DNA from: Acidobacteria bacterium SCN 69-37
GTDB taxonomy: Bacteria > Acidobacteriota > Vicinamibacteria > Vicinamibacterales > SCN-69-37
Length of the DNA stretch: 64,000 bases
Assembly (NCBI GenBank): GCA_001724025.1
Contig: MEDJ01000001.1
Location: 248,001-312,000, forward strand
Direction: 5' to 3'
Shown here: positions 28,466 through 38,500 of the stretch, piece after piece
How the letters are laid out: the number at the start of each line of letters is the position of its first letter
Position numbering within the stretch: position 1 is the stretch's first letter
Program-made: the position numbers and the translations under genes
Notes under the pieces: model-generated
Databases searched by the model: none
The model's input: the letters and a program-made list of their open reading frames with translations, nothing else
What the model was told of the DNA's origin: nothing

Positions 28466-29416
28466 TCAAGGGCGAATGCCCGGAATGTTCAACTCGACGC
28501 GATAGACGCTCGTCTCCGCCGTGATATAGAGCGTCGCGGCGTCTTCGCCGGGACGGAGCGCCGCATCGTCAGCGTCCGTTGCCCACTTCCCCCAGTGAGC
28601 GTTCGCGGGAATCTCGGGTGTGCGGATCGTACCGAGATGCGTGCCGTCTGGTGAAAAGATCCAGATGCCTCCCGGACCGGTCCCGTACACGTTGCCGGCT
28701 ACGTCCAGCTTCAGACCATCCGGATTGCCCGGCGCCTTCTCGTCCGTGACATCGGCAAACACTCTTCCGTCACACAGGCCGCCGTCGCTGGTGATCGCGA
28801 AGCGCTTCCACATGCGGCAACTGTCGTCGGAATTCGAGACGTACAGGTATTCCTCGCTCGGCGAAAACGCGAGGCCGTTCGGCCGCGTCATGCTCGCGTC
28901 GAGAAGCGTCAGCGTCCCGTCGACATCGAGTTTGAAGATGCCATTGAACGGGAGTTCCTTCGCCCGATCACCATCCTGGTCGACGAGACCATACGGCGGA
29001 TCGGTGAAATACAGCGCCCCGTTCGACTTGTAGACAACGTCGTTGGGACTGTTGAGGCGCTTGCCCTGATAGCGATCGGCGAGCACCGTCAGACCGCCGT
29101 CACGCTCGAGCCGGGTGACGCGCCGATTGCCGTGCTCGCAGATCGTGAGTCGGCCCTCGCAATCGAGCGTCAGGCCATTCGAGCCGATGAACGCCCCGGG
29201 CGGTGCCGCATCTCCGTCGTAGCCGCCCGGTCGCCGGAATTCCACAACGCCCTCGGACGGGGTCCACCGGTGGATGACGTTGCCAGGAATGTCGCTGAAG
29301 AGCAGGTAGCCGTCGCGAACGTAGACAGGCCCTTCGGTGAAGCCGAAGCCTGTGGCGATCCGTTCGAGACGCGCGCAACGGGACACGATGGCGTCGAATG
29401 CGGCGTCGCACGACAT
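28466..29416 (-). CDS. SMP-30/gluconolactonase-family protein
   Basis: 316 residues forming a six-bladed propeller. The metal-site blocks are FTEGPVYVRDGYLLFSDIPG (Glu), GSNGLTLD (Asn region), RLNSPNDVVYKSNGALYFTD (Asn) and SMTRPNGLAFSPSEEYLYVS with GNPDGLKLDVAGN (Asp). These are the calcium ligands of sugar lactonases, which open aldonolactones. No signal peptide is evident, so it is probably cytosolic. A GGGAG ribosome site precedes the ATG. It is the first gene of the lactonase-MFS-cupin operon. Confidence 0.92.
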   Translation of the reverse strand: MSCDAAFDAIVSRCARLERIATGFGFTEGPVYVRDGYLLFSDIPGNVIHRWTPSEGVVEFRRPGGYDGDAAPPGAFIGSNGLTLDCEGRLTICEHGNRRVTRLERDGGLTVLADRYQGKRLNSPNDVVYKSNGALYFTDPPYGLVDQDGDRAKELPFNGIFKLDVDGTLTLLDASMTRPNGLAFSPSEEYLYVSNSDDSCRMWKRFAITSDGGLCDGRVFADVTDEKAPGNPDGLKLDVAGNVYGTGPGGIWIFSPDGTHLGTIRTPEIPANAHWGKWATDADDAALRPGEDAATLYITAETSVYRVELNIPGIRP

Positions 29417-29575
29417 GATGCTCCCGCCTGTAATATCCGCACTATTCGGCACCGGCTGTTCCTCGGACATTCCACATCTGGCGCCAGCCCCTTGTCGTTC
29501 CCGGACCGCGGATGTCGATCGACGGTTCCAGGTCCCGCCCCGGCCGCAGGGCTCGATCCTGCTGGCAGGCGCCAT

Positions 29576-29597
29576 GCAGCGGGCGCACGCCCGCTGC
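29576..29597 (-). terminator. Hairpin after the TonB-dependent receptor
   Basis: GCAGCGGGC / GCCCGCTGC with perfect 9-bp arms and a 4-nt loop, about 30 nt past the receptor stop on the minus strand. No U-tract follows. Between here and 29416 no gene is seen; this stretch should hold the promoter of the lactonase operon. Confidence 0.5.
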
Positions 29598-29628
29598 ACG
29601 GTCCGTCGCCGGCCTCTTCCGCACCTCG

Positions 29629-32600
29629 TCAGAAGCCGAACCGCAGGGTCAGCCGCACCGAGCGCATGTTGGCCGCAGACGTCACGGCCCCGAAGCCTGC
29701 GTTCTGCGGCCGCGTGCGTCCAGGGTCCATCGACCCGTCGGCCAGGTACTGCGAGTTGATGACCGTCTTCTGCACGGGGTTGTTCATCTGGATCTGCCCC
29801 TGTCGGTTCGTGTACGTGACGATGTTGAACGCGTTGAAGGCGTCCATTCGCAACTGAATATTGCGCCCACCGCCAAGGCGGATATTGCGAGCCAGCGAAA
29901 TGTCGACGTCCCGCTGCACGCACCCGCGCATGGCATTCCGGCCTGAGTCGAGCCCCACGCTGTAGAAGCTGGGGCCGGTGACCGCCATCGCGTTGAACTG
30001 CCGGTACTGATCGCCTGAGCACCCCGAGCCGGGATCGCCGAGGAAGACCACGCGAGCCCCCGTCGTGTTGTTCGCGAAGTCCGGTGAACCCGTCAGGTTC
30101 ACGGCGCTGCCGTTGTTCTGGTACGAGAACGACAGATCGTAGTTCGGCCCGGAACTCAGGTTGAAGATGCTCGACAACTGCCAGTCGTTGACGAGATACC
30201 CGAGGACCCGCTTCACGCCGTTGTCGGCCAGGAGGTCCGGCAGGTCCCACACGACGTTGCCACGCAGCACGTGCGGCTGTACCGACAAGTTCTTGTTCAG
30301 CTCCTCGTAGCGCGCCTGATCGCTGCGCACCGTGAACGAGCCGTCCGGCGCGTGTTGCAGGCGCCACGTCAGGCCTGTGTTGCCCACGAGCGAGATGCTG
30401 TAGGTGTAGTTCAGGCCAAACGAGATCCCGCTGCGGAAGCGGCGATTGAACGACGTCTGAATCGAATGATACGTGTCGGAGAACTCGGTCGTGTGCTGCC
30501 CGATGCTGCCGAAACCGCGGAACGGCCGCAGGAGATTGGTCGGCAATGCCGAGCCGCCAGGCGTCGCGCTCGGCGCCTGCGTCGTGTCCTGGTTCTCGGG
30601 CAGATAGGCCGCACCGAGATTGACCTGGTTCAGGTTGACCTGCGCGCCGCCCTGAAACGCTCCCAGCATGTTGTAGCCATGGTTGCCGACATAGGACACG
30701 TCGATGGTCGAGGCCCAGGGCAGGGCCATCTGCACGCCCAGGTTCCACTGGACCGACGAAGGGATCTTGGCCTCGTACTGGAAGACCACCAGGTTCGACG
30801 CGCCGCTGGTGCGGAAGCCCTCGTCGAGCGTCTGAAGCCGGGCGTTGGTCAGCACGGCCGATTCGGCAATCGGCGGATTGGACGGGATCGAGAACGTGGT
30901 GTTGCCGTCAGGCCTGTCGTAGAACAGGCCCGCGCCGCCGCGGACAACGATGCCCTGGGTACCGGTCAGGTCGTAGGCGAAGCCGAAGCGTGGACCAAAG
31001 ACGAGAGCCGGCCACACATACGACTCCTTCGCAATGCCCTGACCGGCCTGGCGAATGCCGTTGATCGGATCGCCCGAGCCAGGAATCACCGTGGCCACGG
31101 CCGACGATGTGCTGAGCACGTTCGGGTTGTCCAGTATCTGCCCGGTCACCGGATTCATCGCCATGCGGTTGTTGCCCGAGCAGATCGCCGCGTTGTTGCG
31201 GCAGCCCGGCACATACAGCAGCGGCGCCGCGCTGACGTTCCACAGGTTCGGGAAGAAGTTCGTCATCTGCTCGAACGTATCGTAGGTCGGCTGCTGCCGC
31301 GTGAACCGCATGCCGTAATCGATGGTCAGGCGGTTGGTCATGCGCCAGTTGTCCTGCGCGTAGAACTCGGTGTTGTTGTAGATCGTGTTGGCCTCGATCA
31401 ATCGCGACGCCTGCGAGAAGGTCGTGAACACGCCGGTCGCGGCATTGGCGAACCCGAAGCCCGTATCGAGCGGGTTGTTCGTGTTGTTGCCGAAGTTGAT
31501 CGTGCCGTGGAAGGCGCTGCCGCCCCCGCCGCCGCCCTGTCCGGTATTCTGCGGCTTGTACGCGTAGTTGTTATAGAAGCCCGCCTTGAAGGTATGGCGG
31601 CCAGCGACCTTGGTCAACGACACCGACACGTCACGCGTCAGGTTCAGCGTGACCCAGCCGGGGTAGGTCAGGTCCGGCGGTGCACTGCCGATGAGCCCGC
31701 CCCACTGCAGCACCGGAATCAGATTGACGCTCGTGCCGTCGAAGTACGCCGCGCCACCAGCGGCCTTTGCGCGGGTCAGTGCGTCGTGCTGGTAGTAGCG
31801 CGGATCGACCCACCCGGCATCCGGATAGATCATCGGCAGATCCGGGAACATCGCAAGCCGGTCGGACGCGGAGTTCGACAGGAAGCCGCCGGCGTTGCCG
31901 CCAGCCAGTTCGTTCTTCGTTTCGCCGTAGGTCGCCTCGAGGAACGTCGTGGCGTTGATCGTCCAGTTGGCCGTGGCGCCCCACACGTGACGATATGGAT
32001 ACGGCACCAGGATGTCGTTGTACCCGGGCATGGTGCCCTCGACGATGCGCTCGCGCGCGCGCTGTCCGGCCCATCGGGCGTTGAATCGCAACCCGGGTGT
32101 GAGCTGATAGTCCACGCGCACCGACGGCTGGTGCGTCAGGTTCTTGTCGATCGGCCGTGCCAACTCCAGGTTCCAGGCGTTGGGCACCGTCTGGGCCACG
32201 TTCGGTTCCGGGTAGGAGTTCAGGATCCGGAGACCGGTCTCGTAGAGGTTCTCGCGCGGAATGATGTTGTCGGGGTACGGCTCACGCGTCAGCGGATCGC
32301 GCAGTTGCGGAATCGGCCGTCCCTGGTTGTCGAGCGACTCCGAGAAGTTCCCCATCCGCTCGAGCGCCGTGGGCACGCGGAAGCGGTTGATGACTCCGCT
32401 CGTCTGCTGCGGGAAGTACTCGTGGCTGTAGAAGAAGAACAGTTTGTTGTCACCGCCCGGGCGGCCTACGGGGCCACCCAGCGAATAGCCCCATCGGCGG
32501 CTCTTACTCACGGGCTTTGCCACGCCGTTCTGTTGGTTCTGCCAGGAGTTCGTATTCCAGTCCGAATTGTCCTCGATGTCGTAGACCGACCCGCGGAACT

Positions 32601-33333
32601 GATTGGTGCCGCCCTTGGTGACGGCGGCGATCTGCAGACCGCTGGCGCGGCCGTACTCGGCCTGATAGCCCTGCGTGAGCACCTTGACCTCGGCAATCGC
32701 TTCGACGTTCAGGTTGAGCATCTGGGTGTTGCTGCCGGTGTCCATGGCCGAGACGCCGTCCATCGTGATGTTGTTCTGGCCGGCGCCGCCGATGCGCGTG
32801 CCACCCGCCGACGCGCCGCCCACCATGACGCCAGGCACGAGGCGCGTCAGATCCGTGAAGTTGCGGCCGCCACCGAGCGGCAGGCTCTCGACCTGGATGC
32901 TGGAGATCGTCTGCGACCGCTCACCACTCTGCGCCTGGATGAGGGGCGCCTCAGCGGTGACGTCGACGGTCTCACTCGCGCCGCCAGGTTCGATGACGAG
33001 AATGCCAACGGCCACGCGTTCGCCGCCGCTGACCGGCACACCCGTCCGGCGGGCCGTCCGGAACCCGGGCATCGTCACTTCGATGCTGTAGGTGTCGGGC
33101 GTGATGTTCGGGAGCACATAGTCTCCCGTCGCGTTCGTGATCGCAGGAACGCCTCGCGTGCCGCGCGTCTCACTGATCAACACGACGACCGCACCGGGGA
33201 TGACGCCCCCGGAGCTGTCCTGAATGGTTCCTGCGACCGTCCCCGTCGCCTGTCCCACGGCCGTCGACGGCGCCAGACAGAGCACCAGGACGACCGCGAA
33301 GAACAGCCCCCTGACTCTCCAATTACCTGACAT
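29629..33333 (-). CDS. TonB-dependent receptor, Oar-like, with carboxypeptidase-regulatory domain
   Basis: 1234 residues. Signal peptide (GLFFAVVLVLCLAPSTAVGQ), an N-terminal CarboxypepD_reg/Ig-like domain (VAGTIQDSSGGVIPGAVVVL to ITNATGDYVLPNITPDTYSI), a plug domain (ISSIQVESLPLGGGRNFTDL, VPGVMVGGASAGGTRIGG, NNITMDGVSAMDTGSN) and a large barrel with many aromatic strands ending VRLTLRFGF, whose final Phe is the outer-membrane targeting residue. This Oar-like layout is greatly expanded in Acidobacteriota; the substrates are usually oligosaccharides or peptides. The ATG at 33333 has GGAGG just upstream. It diverges from the PAS-AraC regulator and is followed by the lactonase-MFS-cupin operon on the same strand. 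Confidence 0.94.
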   Translation of the reverse strand: MSGNWRVRGLFFAVVLVLCLAPSTAVGQATGTVAGTIQDSSGGVIPGAVVVLISETRGTRGVPAITNATGDYVLPNITPDTYSIEVTMPGFRTARRTGVPVSGGERVAVGILVIEPGGASETVDVTAEAPLIQAQSGERSQTISSIQVESLPLGGGRNFTDLTRLVPGVMVGGASAGGTRIGGAGQNNITMDGVSAMDTGSNTQMLNLNVEAIAEVKVLTQGYQAEYGRASGLQIAAVTKGGTNQFRGSVYDIEDNSDWNTNSWQNQQNGVAKPVSKSRRWGYSLGGPVGRPGGDNKLFFFYSHEYFPQQTSGVINRFRVPTALERMGNFSESLDNQGRPIPQLRDPLTREPYPDNIIPRENLYETGLRILNSYPEPNVAQTVPNAWNLELARPIDKNLTHQPSVRVDYQLTPGLRFNARWAGQRARERIVEGTMPGYNDILVPYPYRHVWGATANWTINATTFLEATYGETKNELAGGNAGGFLSNSASDRLAMFPDLPMIYPDAGWVDPRYYQHDALTRAKAAGGAAYFDGTSVNLIPVLQWGGLIGSAPPDLTYPGWVTLNLTRDVSVSLTKVAGRHTFKAGFYNNYAYKPQNTGQGGGGGGSAFHGTINFGNNTNNPLDTGFGFANAATGVFTTFSQASRLIEANTIYNNTEFYAQDNWRMTNRLTIDYGMRFTRQQPTYDTFEQMTNFFPNLWNVSAAPLLYVPGCRNNAAICSGNNRMAMNPVTGQILDNPNVLSTSSAVATVIPGSGDPINGIRQAGQGIAKESYVWPALVFGPRFGFAYDLTGTQGIVVRGGAGLFYDRPDGNTTFSIPSNPPIAESAVLTNARLQTLDEGFRTSGASNLVVFQYEAKIPSSVQWNLGVQMALPWASTIDVSYVGNHGYNMLGAFQGGAQVNLNQVNLGAAYLPENQDTTQAPSATPGGSALPTNLLRPFRGFGSIGQHTTEFSDTYHSIQTSFNRRFRSGISFGLNYTYSISLVGNTGLTWRLQHAPDGSFTVRSDQARYEELNKNLSVQPHVLRGNVVWDLPDLLADNGVKRVLGYLVNDWQLSSIFNLSSGPNYDLSFSYQNNGSAVNLTGSPDFANNTTGARVVFLGDPGSGCSGDQYRQFNAMAVTGPSFYSVGLDSGRNAMRGCVQRDVDISLARNIRLGGGRNIQLRMDAFNAFNIVTYTNRQGQIQMNNPVQKTVINSQYLADGSMDPGRTRPQNAGFGAVTSAANMRSVRLTLRFGF

Positions 33334-33502
33334 CCACTCCTCCATGCTCCCGCACTGTGCTACCGCCGACCGCTCACTCGCAGCCTTCCGCATGCGGTGC
33401 GCCCGCGCGGACCGCCGGTCCAAACCGTCGGTCTCACCGAGCGGTCATCGCTTCTACCAGTGTCGAGGTAATGCATGCTAGGCCACGCCTTCGACAGGTG
33501 TC

Positions 33503-33531
33503 TTGTCGCTTTCTTCGGATAGGGCTAGAAT
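33503..33531 (+). promoter_or_regulatory. Sigma-70-like promoter of the PAS-AraC regulator
   Basis: TTGTCG (33503-33508), 17-bp spacer, TAGAAT (33526-33531). This is the best -35/-10 pair in the divergent region. It leaves a 21-nt gap to the ATG, enough for a short leader. Confidence 0.6.
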
Positions 33532-33552
33532 TCCGGCACAACGGGACTTCCC

Positions 33553-34302
33553 ATGACGCTCAACACCGCTCAACTCCAGGCTGAGTTGCTGTCGCAGCTT
33601 GCCGTTCCGTTCACGGGCGAGACGCTGTTCGACAGCGTCTCGGACGTCGTGTTCTTCATGAAGAACGAGCGCGGCGAGTATGTCGTGGTCAACCAGACGC
33701 TGGTCGAACGGTGCGGGTGTCGTGACAAGCGCGATCTGGTGGGACGTCGCGCAGACGACGTCTTTCCCAAGCCACTCGGGGACGCCTGTCGGGCCTCAGA
33801 CGAAAGCGTGCTGCACGATCGTACGGCCGTCCTTCACGAGCTCGAACTTCACTTTTATCCGTCGCGTGAGCGCGGCTGGTGCCTGACCACGAAGCTGCCG
33901 CTGCACGACTCGCGGGGGCGCGTCATCGGCCTGGTTGGCCTCTCCAAAGATCTCCCCTCGGGCGACGTCGAGGACTACTCGGTCGTGGCGCGTGCGGTCC
34001 GGCACATCCAGCACCACATCGATACGCCGCTGCGCGTCGGGGACCTGGCGATGCAGAGCGGCCTGTCGGCGTATCAGTTCGAGCAGCGCATCCAACAGGT
34101 ATTCCACCTCACGGCCGGCCAACTGATCCGGCGCGTCCGCATGGAGGCCGCGATGCAGCGCCTGCGCGACACTGCGGATTCGATCGCCACGATTGCCCTC
34201 GATTGTGGCTATTCCGATCAGAGTGCGTTCACACGGCAGTTCCGCCGAGCCATCGGCCAGTCGCCATCGGCCTACCGACTCGTCAGTCAGAGGCGCGACT
34301 GA
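33553..34302 (+). CDS. PAS-domain AraC-family transcriptional regulator
   Basis: 249 residues. The N-terminal PAS domain (about 25-135) has LFDSVSDVVFFMKNERGEYV and the closing strand GRVIGLVGLSKDL. The C-terminal double helix-turn-helix (about 150-247) has RVGDLAMQSGLSAYQFEQRI and the AraC signature IATIALDCGYSDQSAFTRQF. Such PAS-AraC proteins sense a small ligand or redox state directly. The gene is divergent from the TonB receptor, so it most likely controls the receptor and perhaps the lactonase-MFS-cupin operon behind it. Confidence 0.92.
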   Translation: MTLNTAQLQAELLSQLAVPFTGETLFDSVSDVVFFMKNERGEYVVVNQTLVERCGCRDKRDLVGRRADDVFPKPLGDACRASDESVLHDRTAVLHELELHFYPSRERGWCLTTKLPLHDSRGRVIGLVGLSKDLPSGDVEDYSVVARAVRHIQHHIDTPLRVGDLAMQSGLSAYQFEQRIQQVFHLTAGQLIRRVRMEAAMQRLRDTADSIATIALDCGYSDQSAFTRQFRRAIGQSPSAYRLVSQRRD

Positions 34303-34525
34303 CAGCGCGCGACGGGGACGCCCGGTCCAGATCCTCGCCTGTCGTCCTCCGAACCTGACGCGGTACCCCTGGACGAAGGGCGGGTCGGTTGTGCCGAAAA
34401 CCAAGCGGGCACCGCCCAGACCGCCAAGACATTCACGCCGCCGCATGCCAGAATGTCGACAAATTCCACACAGGGCGTTCCGCGGCACGGGGCACGACGC
34501 GGACCGCCGTATGAAAGGGCGAGGC

Positions 34526-35434
34526 ATGACTCCAACCACCAGGCGCTCCGCGCTCAAGGCGCTCACCGGCACGGCCGCCGTCACCGCTGTGGCATCGCAG
34601 CTCAGCGCCAGCCTGTCGGCCGCGGATCAGGCGCTGGGTCCGCTCAAGGGCCGCGTCAGACACTCGGTCTGCAAGTGGACCTTCCCCGACATCCCGCTCG
34701 ATCAGTTCGCCGGCATCTGCAAGGACCTCGGCATGTCGTCGATCGAACTGCTGCAGCCGACCGACATGGAGACGCTGGGCCGACACGGGCTCACCATTGC
34801 CATGTGCAGCGGCCGCGGCGCCAAGCACGCGAGCGGCGTGGCCGTCGGCGGCATTCCGCGCGCCTGGAACCGCGTCGAGTACCACGACGTGCTCCTCGAG
34901 GCCGCCGAGCAACAGATCGCGACGCTCGCCTCGCTCGGCCTCCCCAACATGATCTGCTTCTCTGGCAACCGCGACGGGCTCGACGATGAGCAGGGGCTGG
35001 AGAACTGCGCGATCGGCCTCAAACGGCTGATGCCCGCGGCGGAACGCCACAAGGTGGTCGTCTGCATGGAGCTGCTCAACAGCAAGGTCAACCATCCCGA
35101 CTACATGTGCGATCACTCGGCGTGGGGCGTGGAACTGTGCAAGCGCGTCGGATCGGATCACTTCAAGCTGCTGTACGACATCTACCACATGCAGATCATG
35201 GAAGGGGACGTCATCCGCACCATCCGCGATTCGCACCAGTACTTCGGCCACTACCACACGGGCGGCGTCCCGGGGCGCCACGAGATCGACGAATCGCAGG
35301 AGCTCTACTACCCGGCCGTCATCAAGGCGATCGTCGAGACCGGGTACACGGGACACATCGGCCAGGAGTTCCAGCCGGCGCGCGCGGACAAGATCGCGTC
35401 GCTCCGGCAGAGCATCGCCATCTGCGACGTCTGA
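34526..35434 (+). CDS. TAT-exported sugar-phosphate isomerase/epimerase, Hyi-like
   Basis: 302 residues. A twin-arginine type leader (TTRRSALKALTGTAAVTAVA) precedes an AP-endonuclease-2/xylose-isomerase TIM barrel. Conserved blocks: KWTFPDIPLDQFAGICKDLG, VVCMELLNSKVNHPDYM (Glu of the metal site), KLLYDIYHMQIMEGD (Asp-His), GHYHTGGVPGRHEID (His) and GHIGQEFQPA (final Glu). The whole pattern matches hydroxypyruvate-isomerase-like proteins, here predicted to be exported folded. The physiological sugar is unknown. An alternative ATG 15 nt upstream would add five residues. No gene is seen in the 34303-34525 gap. Confidence 0.88.
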   Translation: MTPTTRRSALKALTGTAAVTAVASQLSASLSAADQALGPLKGRVRHSVCKWTFPDIPLDQFAGICKDLGMSSIELLQPTDMETLGRHGLTIAMCSGRGAKHASGVAVGGIPRAWNRVEYHDVLLEAAEQQIATLASLGLPNMICFSGNRDGLDDEQGLENCAIGLKRLMPAAERHKVVVCMELLNSKVNHPDYMCDHSAWGVELCKRVGSDHFKLLYDIYHMQIMEGDVIRTIRDSHQYFGHYHTGGVPGRHEIDESQELYYPAVIKAIVETGYTGHIGQEFQPARADKIASLRQSIAICDV

Positions 35435-35533
35435 GCCGTGGGACACGAGGCCGCCGGCGTCGAGAACGATTCTCACGGCCAGGCGACTACGCTCACGAAC
35501 GCCGCTCCCGTCAGGAGATCGAAAGCCGACGCC

Positions 35534-38500
35534 ATGCCGACACGTCCATACCGTTCTGTCGTTCCCGAACCGATCGCGCCCCGCCGCGCCGGCCGTCACC
35601 TGGTTGCCGCCGTCCTCGGCCTGCTGCTCGCCTCGACCAGCGCCTCGCTCCAGACGCCGCCCCCGCAGCCGCCCGAGGTGGTCGGCCAGTCCGTCCGGCT
35701 CGATCCCGCGGCCGCAAGCCGCGTGACCACTGATGCCCGCGCCGCCATCCCGGCGCGACTCGCCGACGGGCTGATACTGTCCGTGTGGGCCACGGCCGAT
35801 CTGGCGCCAGCCTCGCTGGTGGCCGTGGACCTGGCGCCCGACGGCACGGCCTACATCACCGTGGCCCGTCGTTCCGGCGGCCCGCTCGACACGCGCCAGC
35901 ACCCGGACTGGGTGCCCGAGGTCCTGTCGCTCAGGACCACCGAAGCGCTGCGGCAGTTCTTCCAGCGCCGGATCGCCACGGCCGACAGCGACAGGAACCA
36001 GTGGCTGCCCGATCACAATCAGGACGGTGTCCACGACTATCGCGATCTGATGCACGTCCAGGATCGAGTCTATCGCCTCGCCGACACGAATGACGACGGC
36101 GTGGCGGATACTTCCACGCTGGTCTTCTCCGGCTTCAACGAGGACATGGCCGGCGACATCCTCGGCGGCATCCTGCGACACGAGAGCGGCGACCTGTACG
36201 TGACGATCGCTCCGGACCTGTGGCGCCTGCGCGACACCGATGGCGATGGGGTCTTCGACGAGAAGACGTCGATCAGCCACGGGTACTCCGTCCACCCGTC
36301 GTTCTCCGCTCACGGCCTCTCCGCACCGATGCAGGGCCCGGACGGCATGATCTACTGGAAGATCGGCGAGATCGGCATGCACGTCGTCGACAAGTCCGGA
36401 CGCGAGTGGGCCTACCCGCACACGGGCGCGGTCCTTCGCGCGAATCCCGATGGCACGGACTTCGAGGTCTATGCCTCGGGCGTCCGCAACCCGCACGAGA
36501 TCGCGTTCGACGAGCACGGCGATCTGTTCGCGGTCGACAACGACGGCGACTATCCGGGTGAACTCGAGCGGCTCATCTACATCGCCCAGGGAAGCGACAC
36601 CGGCTGGCGCTCGACGTGGCAGTACGGCAAATACACCGACCCGGCCAACAACCGCTATAACCCGTGGCTCGACGAGGGCATGTCGAAGGTGTGGTTCGAG
36701 GGACAGCCGGCGCACATCACGCCGCCGCTCGCGCCCTACTACACCGGCCCGTCGGGGTTTGCCTACAACCCGGGCACGGCCCTCGGTCCACGCTGGGCCC
36801 GCCACTTCTTCGGCACGAGCTACAACTACAACGCCGCCACCGCCGTCGTCTATGGCTTCACCCTGGACCCGAAGGGCGCTGGATTCGAGCTTGCCGAGAA
36901 CACGCACGTGGCCGACGGCGTGCTGAGCCAGGGTCTGCGGGTCGGTCCCGACGGTGCGCTCTATCTCACCGTCCGGTCGACGGCCGACACGCGCATCGTG
37001 AAGATCGACACGACCGATCCCACCAATCGCGCGATTCGTGCGGAGGTCCAGGCGCTGCTCATCGCGTCGTTCGGCGATCGCTCCGTGGCGGACCTGCGTG
37101 CGCTGCTGGCGCACGCCGACATGCGCGTGCGGCAGAAGGCCCAGTTCGAACTGGTGCGGCGGGCCGATGACGACGCGCTGTTGGCCACGGCCACCGATCG
37201 CGGTCACCAGCTGGCGCGCATCCACGCGATCTGGGGACTGGGCCAGCTGTTGCGGAGCCACACGATTGCGGCGCCTGCGATCACGCCGTTCCTGACCGAC
37301 GCGGACTCGGAGATCCGCGCCCAGGCCGCGAAGGTGCTCGGTCACGCGCGCGCGGCGTCGGCGGCCGGCGCACTGCGGCCGCTCGTGCAGGACCAGGACG
37401 CTCGCGTCCGCGCGCAGGCCACGATTGCGGTCGGCCGGATCGGCGATCAGGCGGCGCTGCCGGTCGTCGCCGCGATGCTGGCGACCGATGCCGAGCACGA
37501 CCTGTACCTGCGCAGCGCCGGTGTCGTCGCGTTCACCGCGATCGGCGATCGTGCCGGCCTCGCGGCCCTCGCGGATCACCCGTCGCGCGGGGTCCGCATG
37601 GCCGCCGTTGCCGCGCTGCGGCGGCTCCATGACGCCGGCGTGGCGCGGTTCCTCGACGACACGGATCCGCTGGTCCTGGCCGAGGCCGCCAGCGCGATCA
37701 ACGACGAGGGCGGCATCCTGCCCGCGGTGCCCGCGCTGGCGCAGCTGCTCGATCGCGAGCATCTCTCGGGCGAACGGATCGTCAGGCGGGCCATCAGCGC
37801 CAACCTGCGCGTCGGCGATCCGGCGGCCGTCGCCCGCGTGCTCGCCTTTGCCCGGCGTTCTGCGCAACCCGAGGCGTTGCGCGTCGAGGCCATCGGCACG
37901 CTGGGCGCCTGGGCCGCACCCTCGAACATGGACCGCGTCGACGGCGCATGGATCGCCCCACTCCCCGCGCGCCAGGCATCGGACGCGCAACAGGCGCTGA
38001 CGGCGCTCGTCGGGACGCTCGACGCCCCTGACAGCACGCCGGCCCTGAAGGTCGCGTGGCTCGATGCTGCTGGACGGATCGGCCTCACGTCGATGGGCCC
38101 GCAGATTCTGGCGCGCCTGCGTGCGGACACCGACGCCACGGTGCGCGTGGCGGCGCTGCGCGCGCTCGTGGCGCTCGGCGTCCCCGAGGTATCCCAGGGC
38201 ATCGACGTCGCCGTCGTCGACAGCGATGCGACGGTCCGCACGGAGGCCATCAGCGCCATGCCGGCGCTCTCGATTCCGGACGACACCAAGGTGCGGAACC
38301 TGCTGCGCGTGATCGACAAGGGCGTGCCGCGCGAACAGCAGAGCGCACTCGGCGCCATCGGCCGCATTGGCGGCGCCGAGGCTGTCGGGGGGCTCGGACG
38401 ACTGGCCGACGCCCTGACGGCCGGCTCGCTGGCCCCGGACGTCCAGCTCGATCTGCTCGACGCGATGCGCGAGACAGGCGCCGCGCCGCTCCAGGCTCGA

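Noticed and set aside
30271-33330. A 1019-codon plus-strand open frame
   Set aside because: Antisense shadow of the TonB-dependent receptor, whose signal peptide, plug and C-terminal Phe are convincing.
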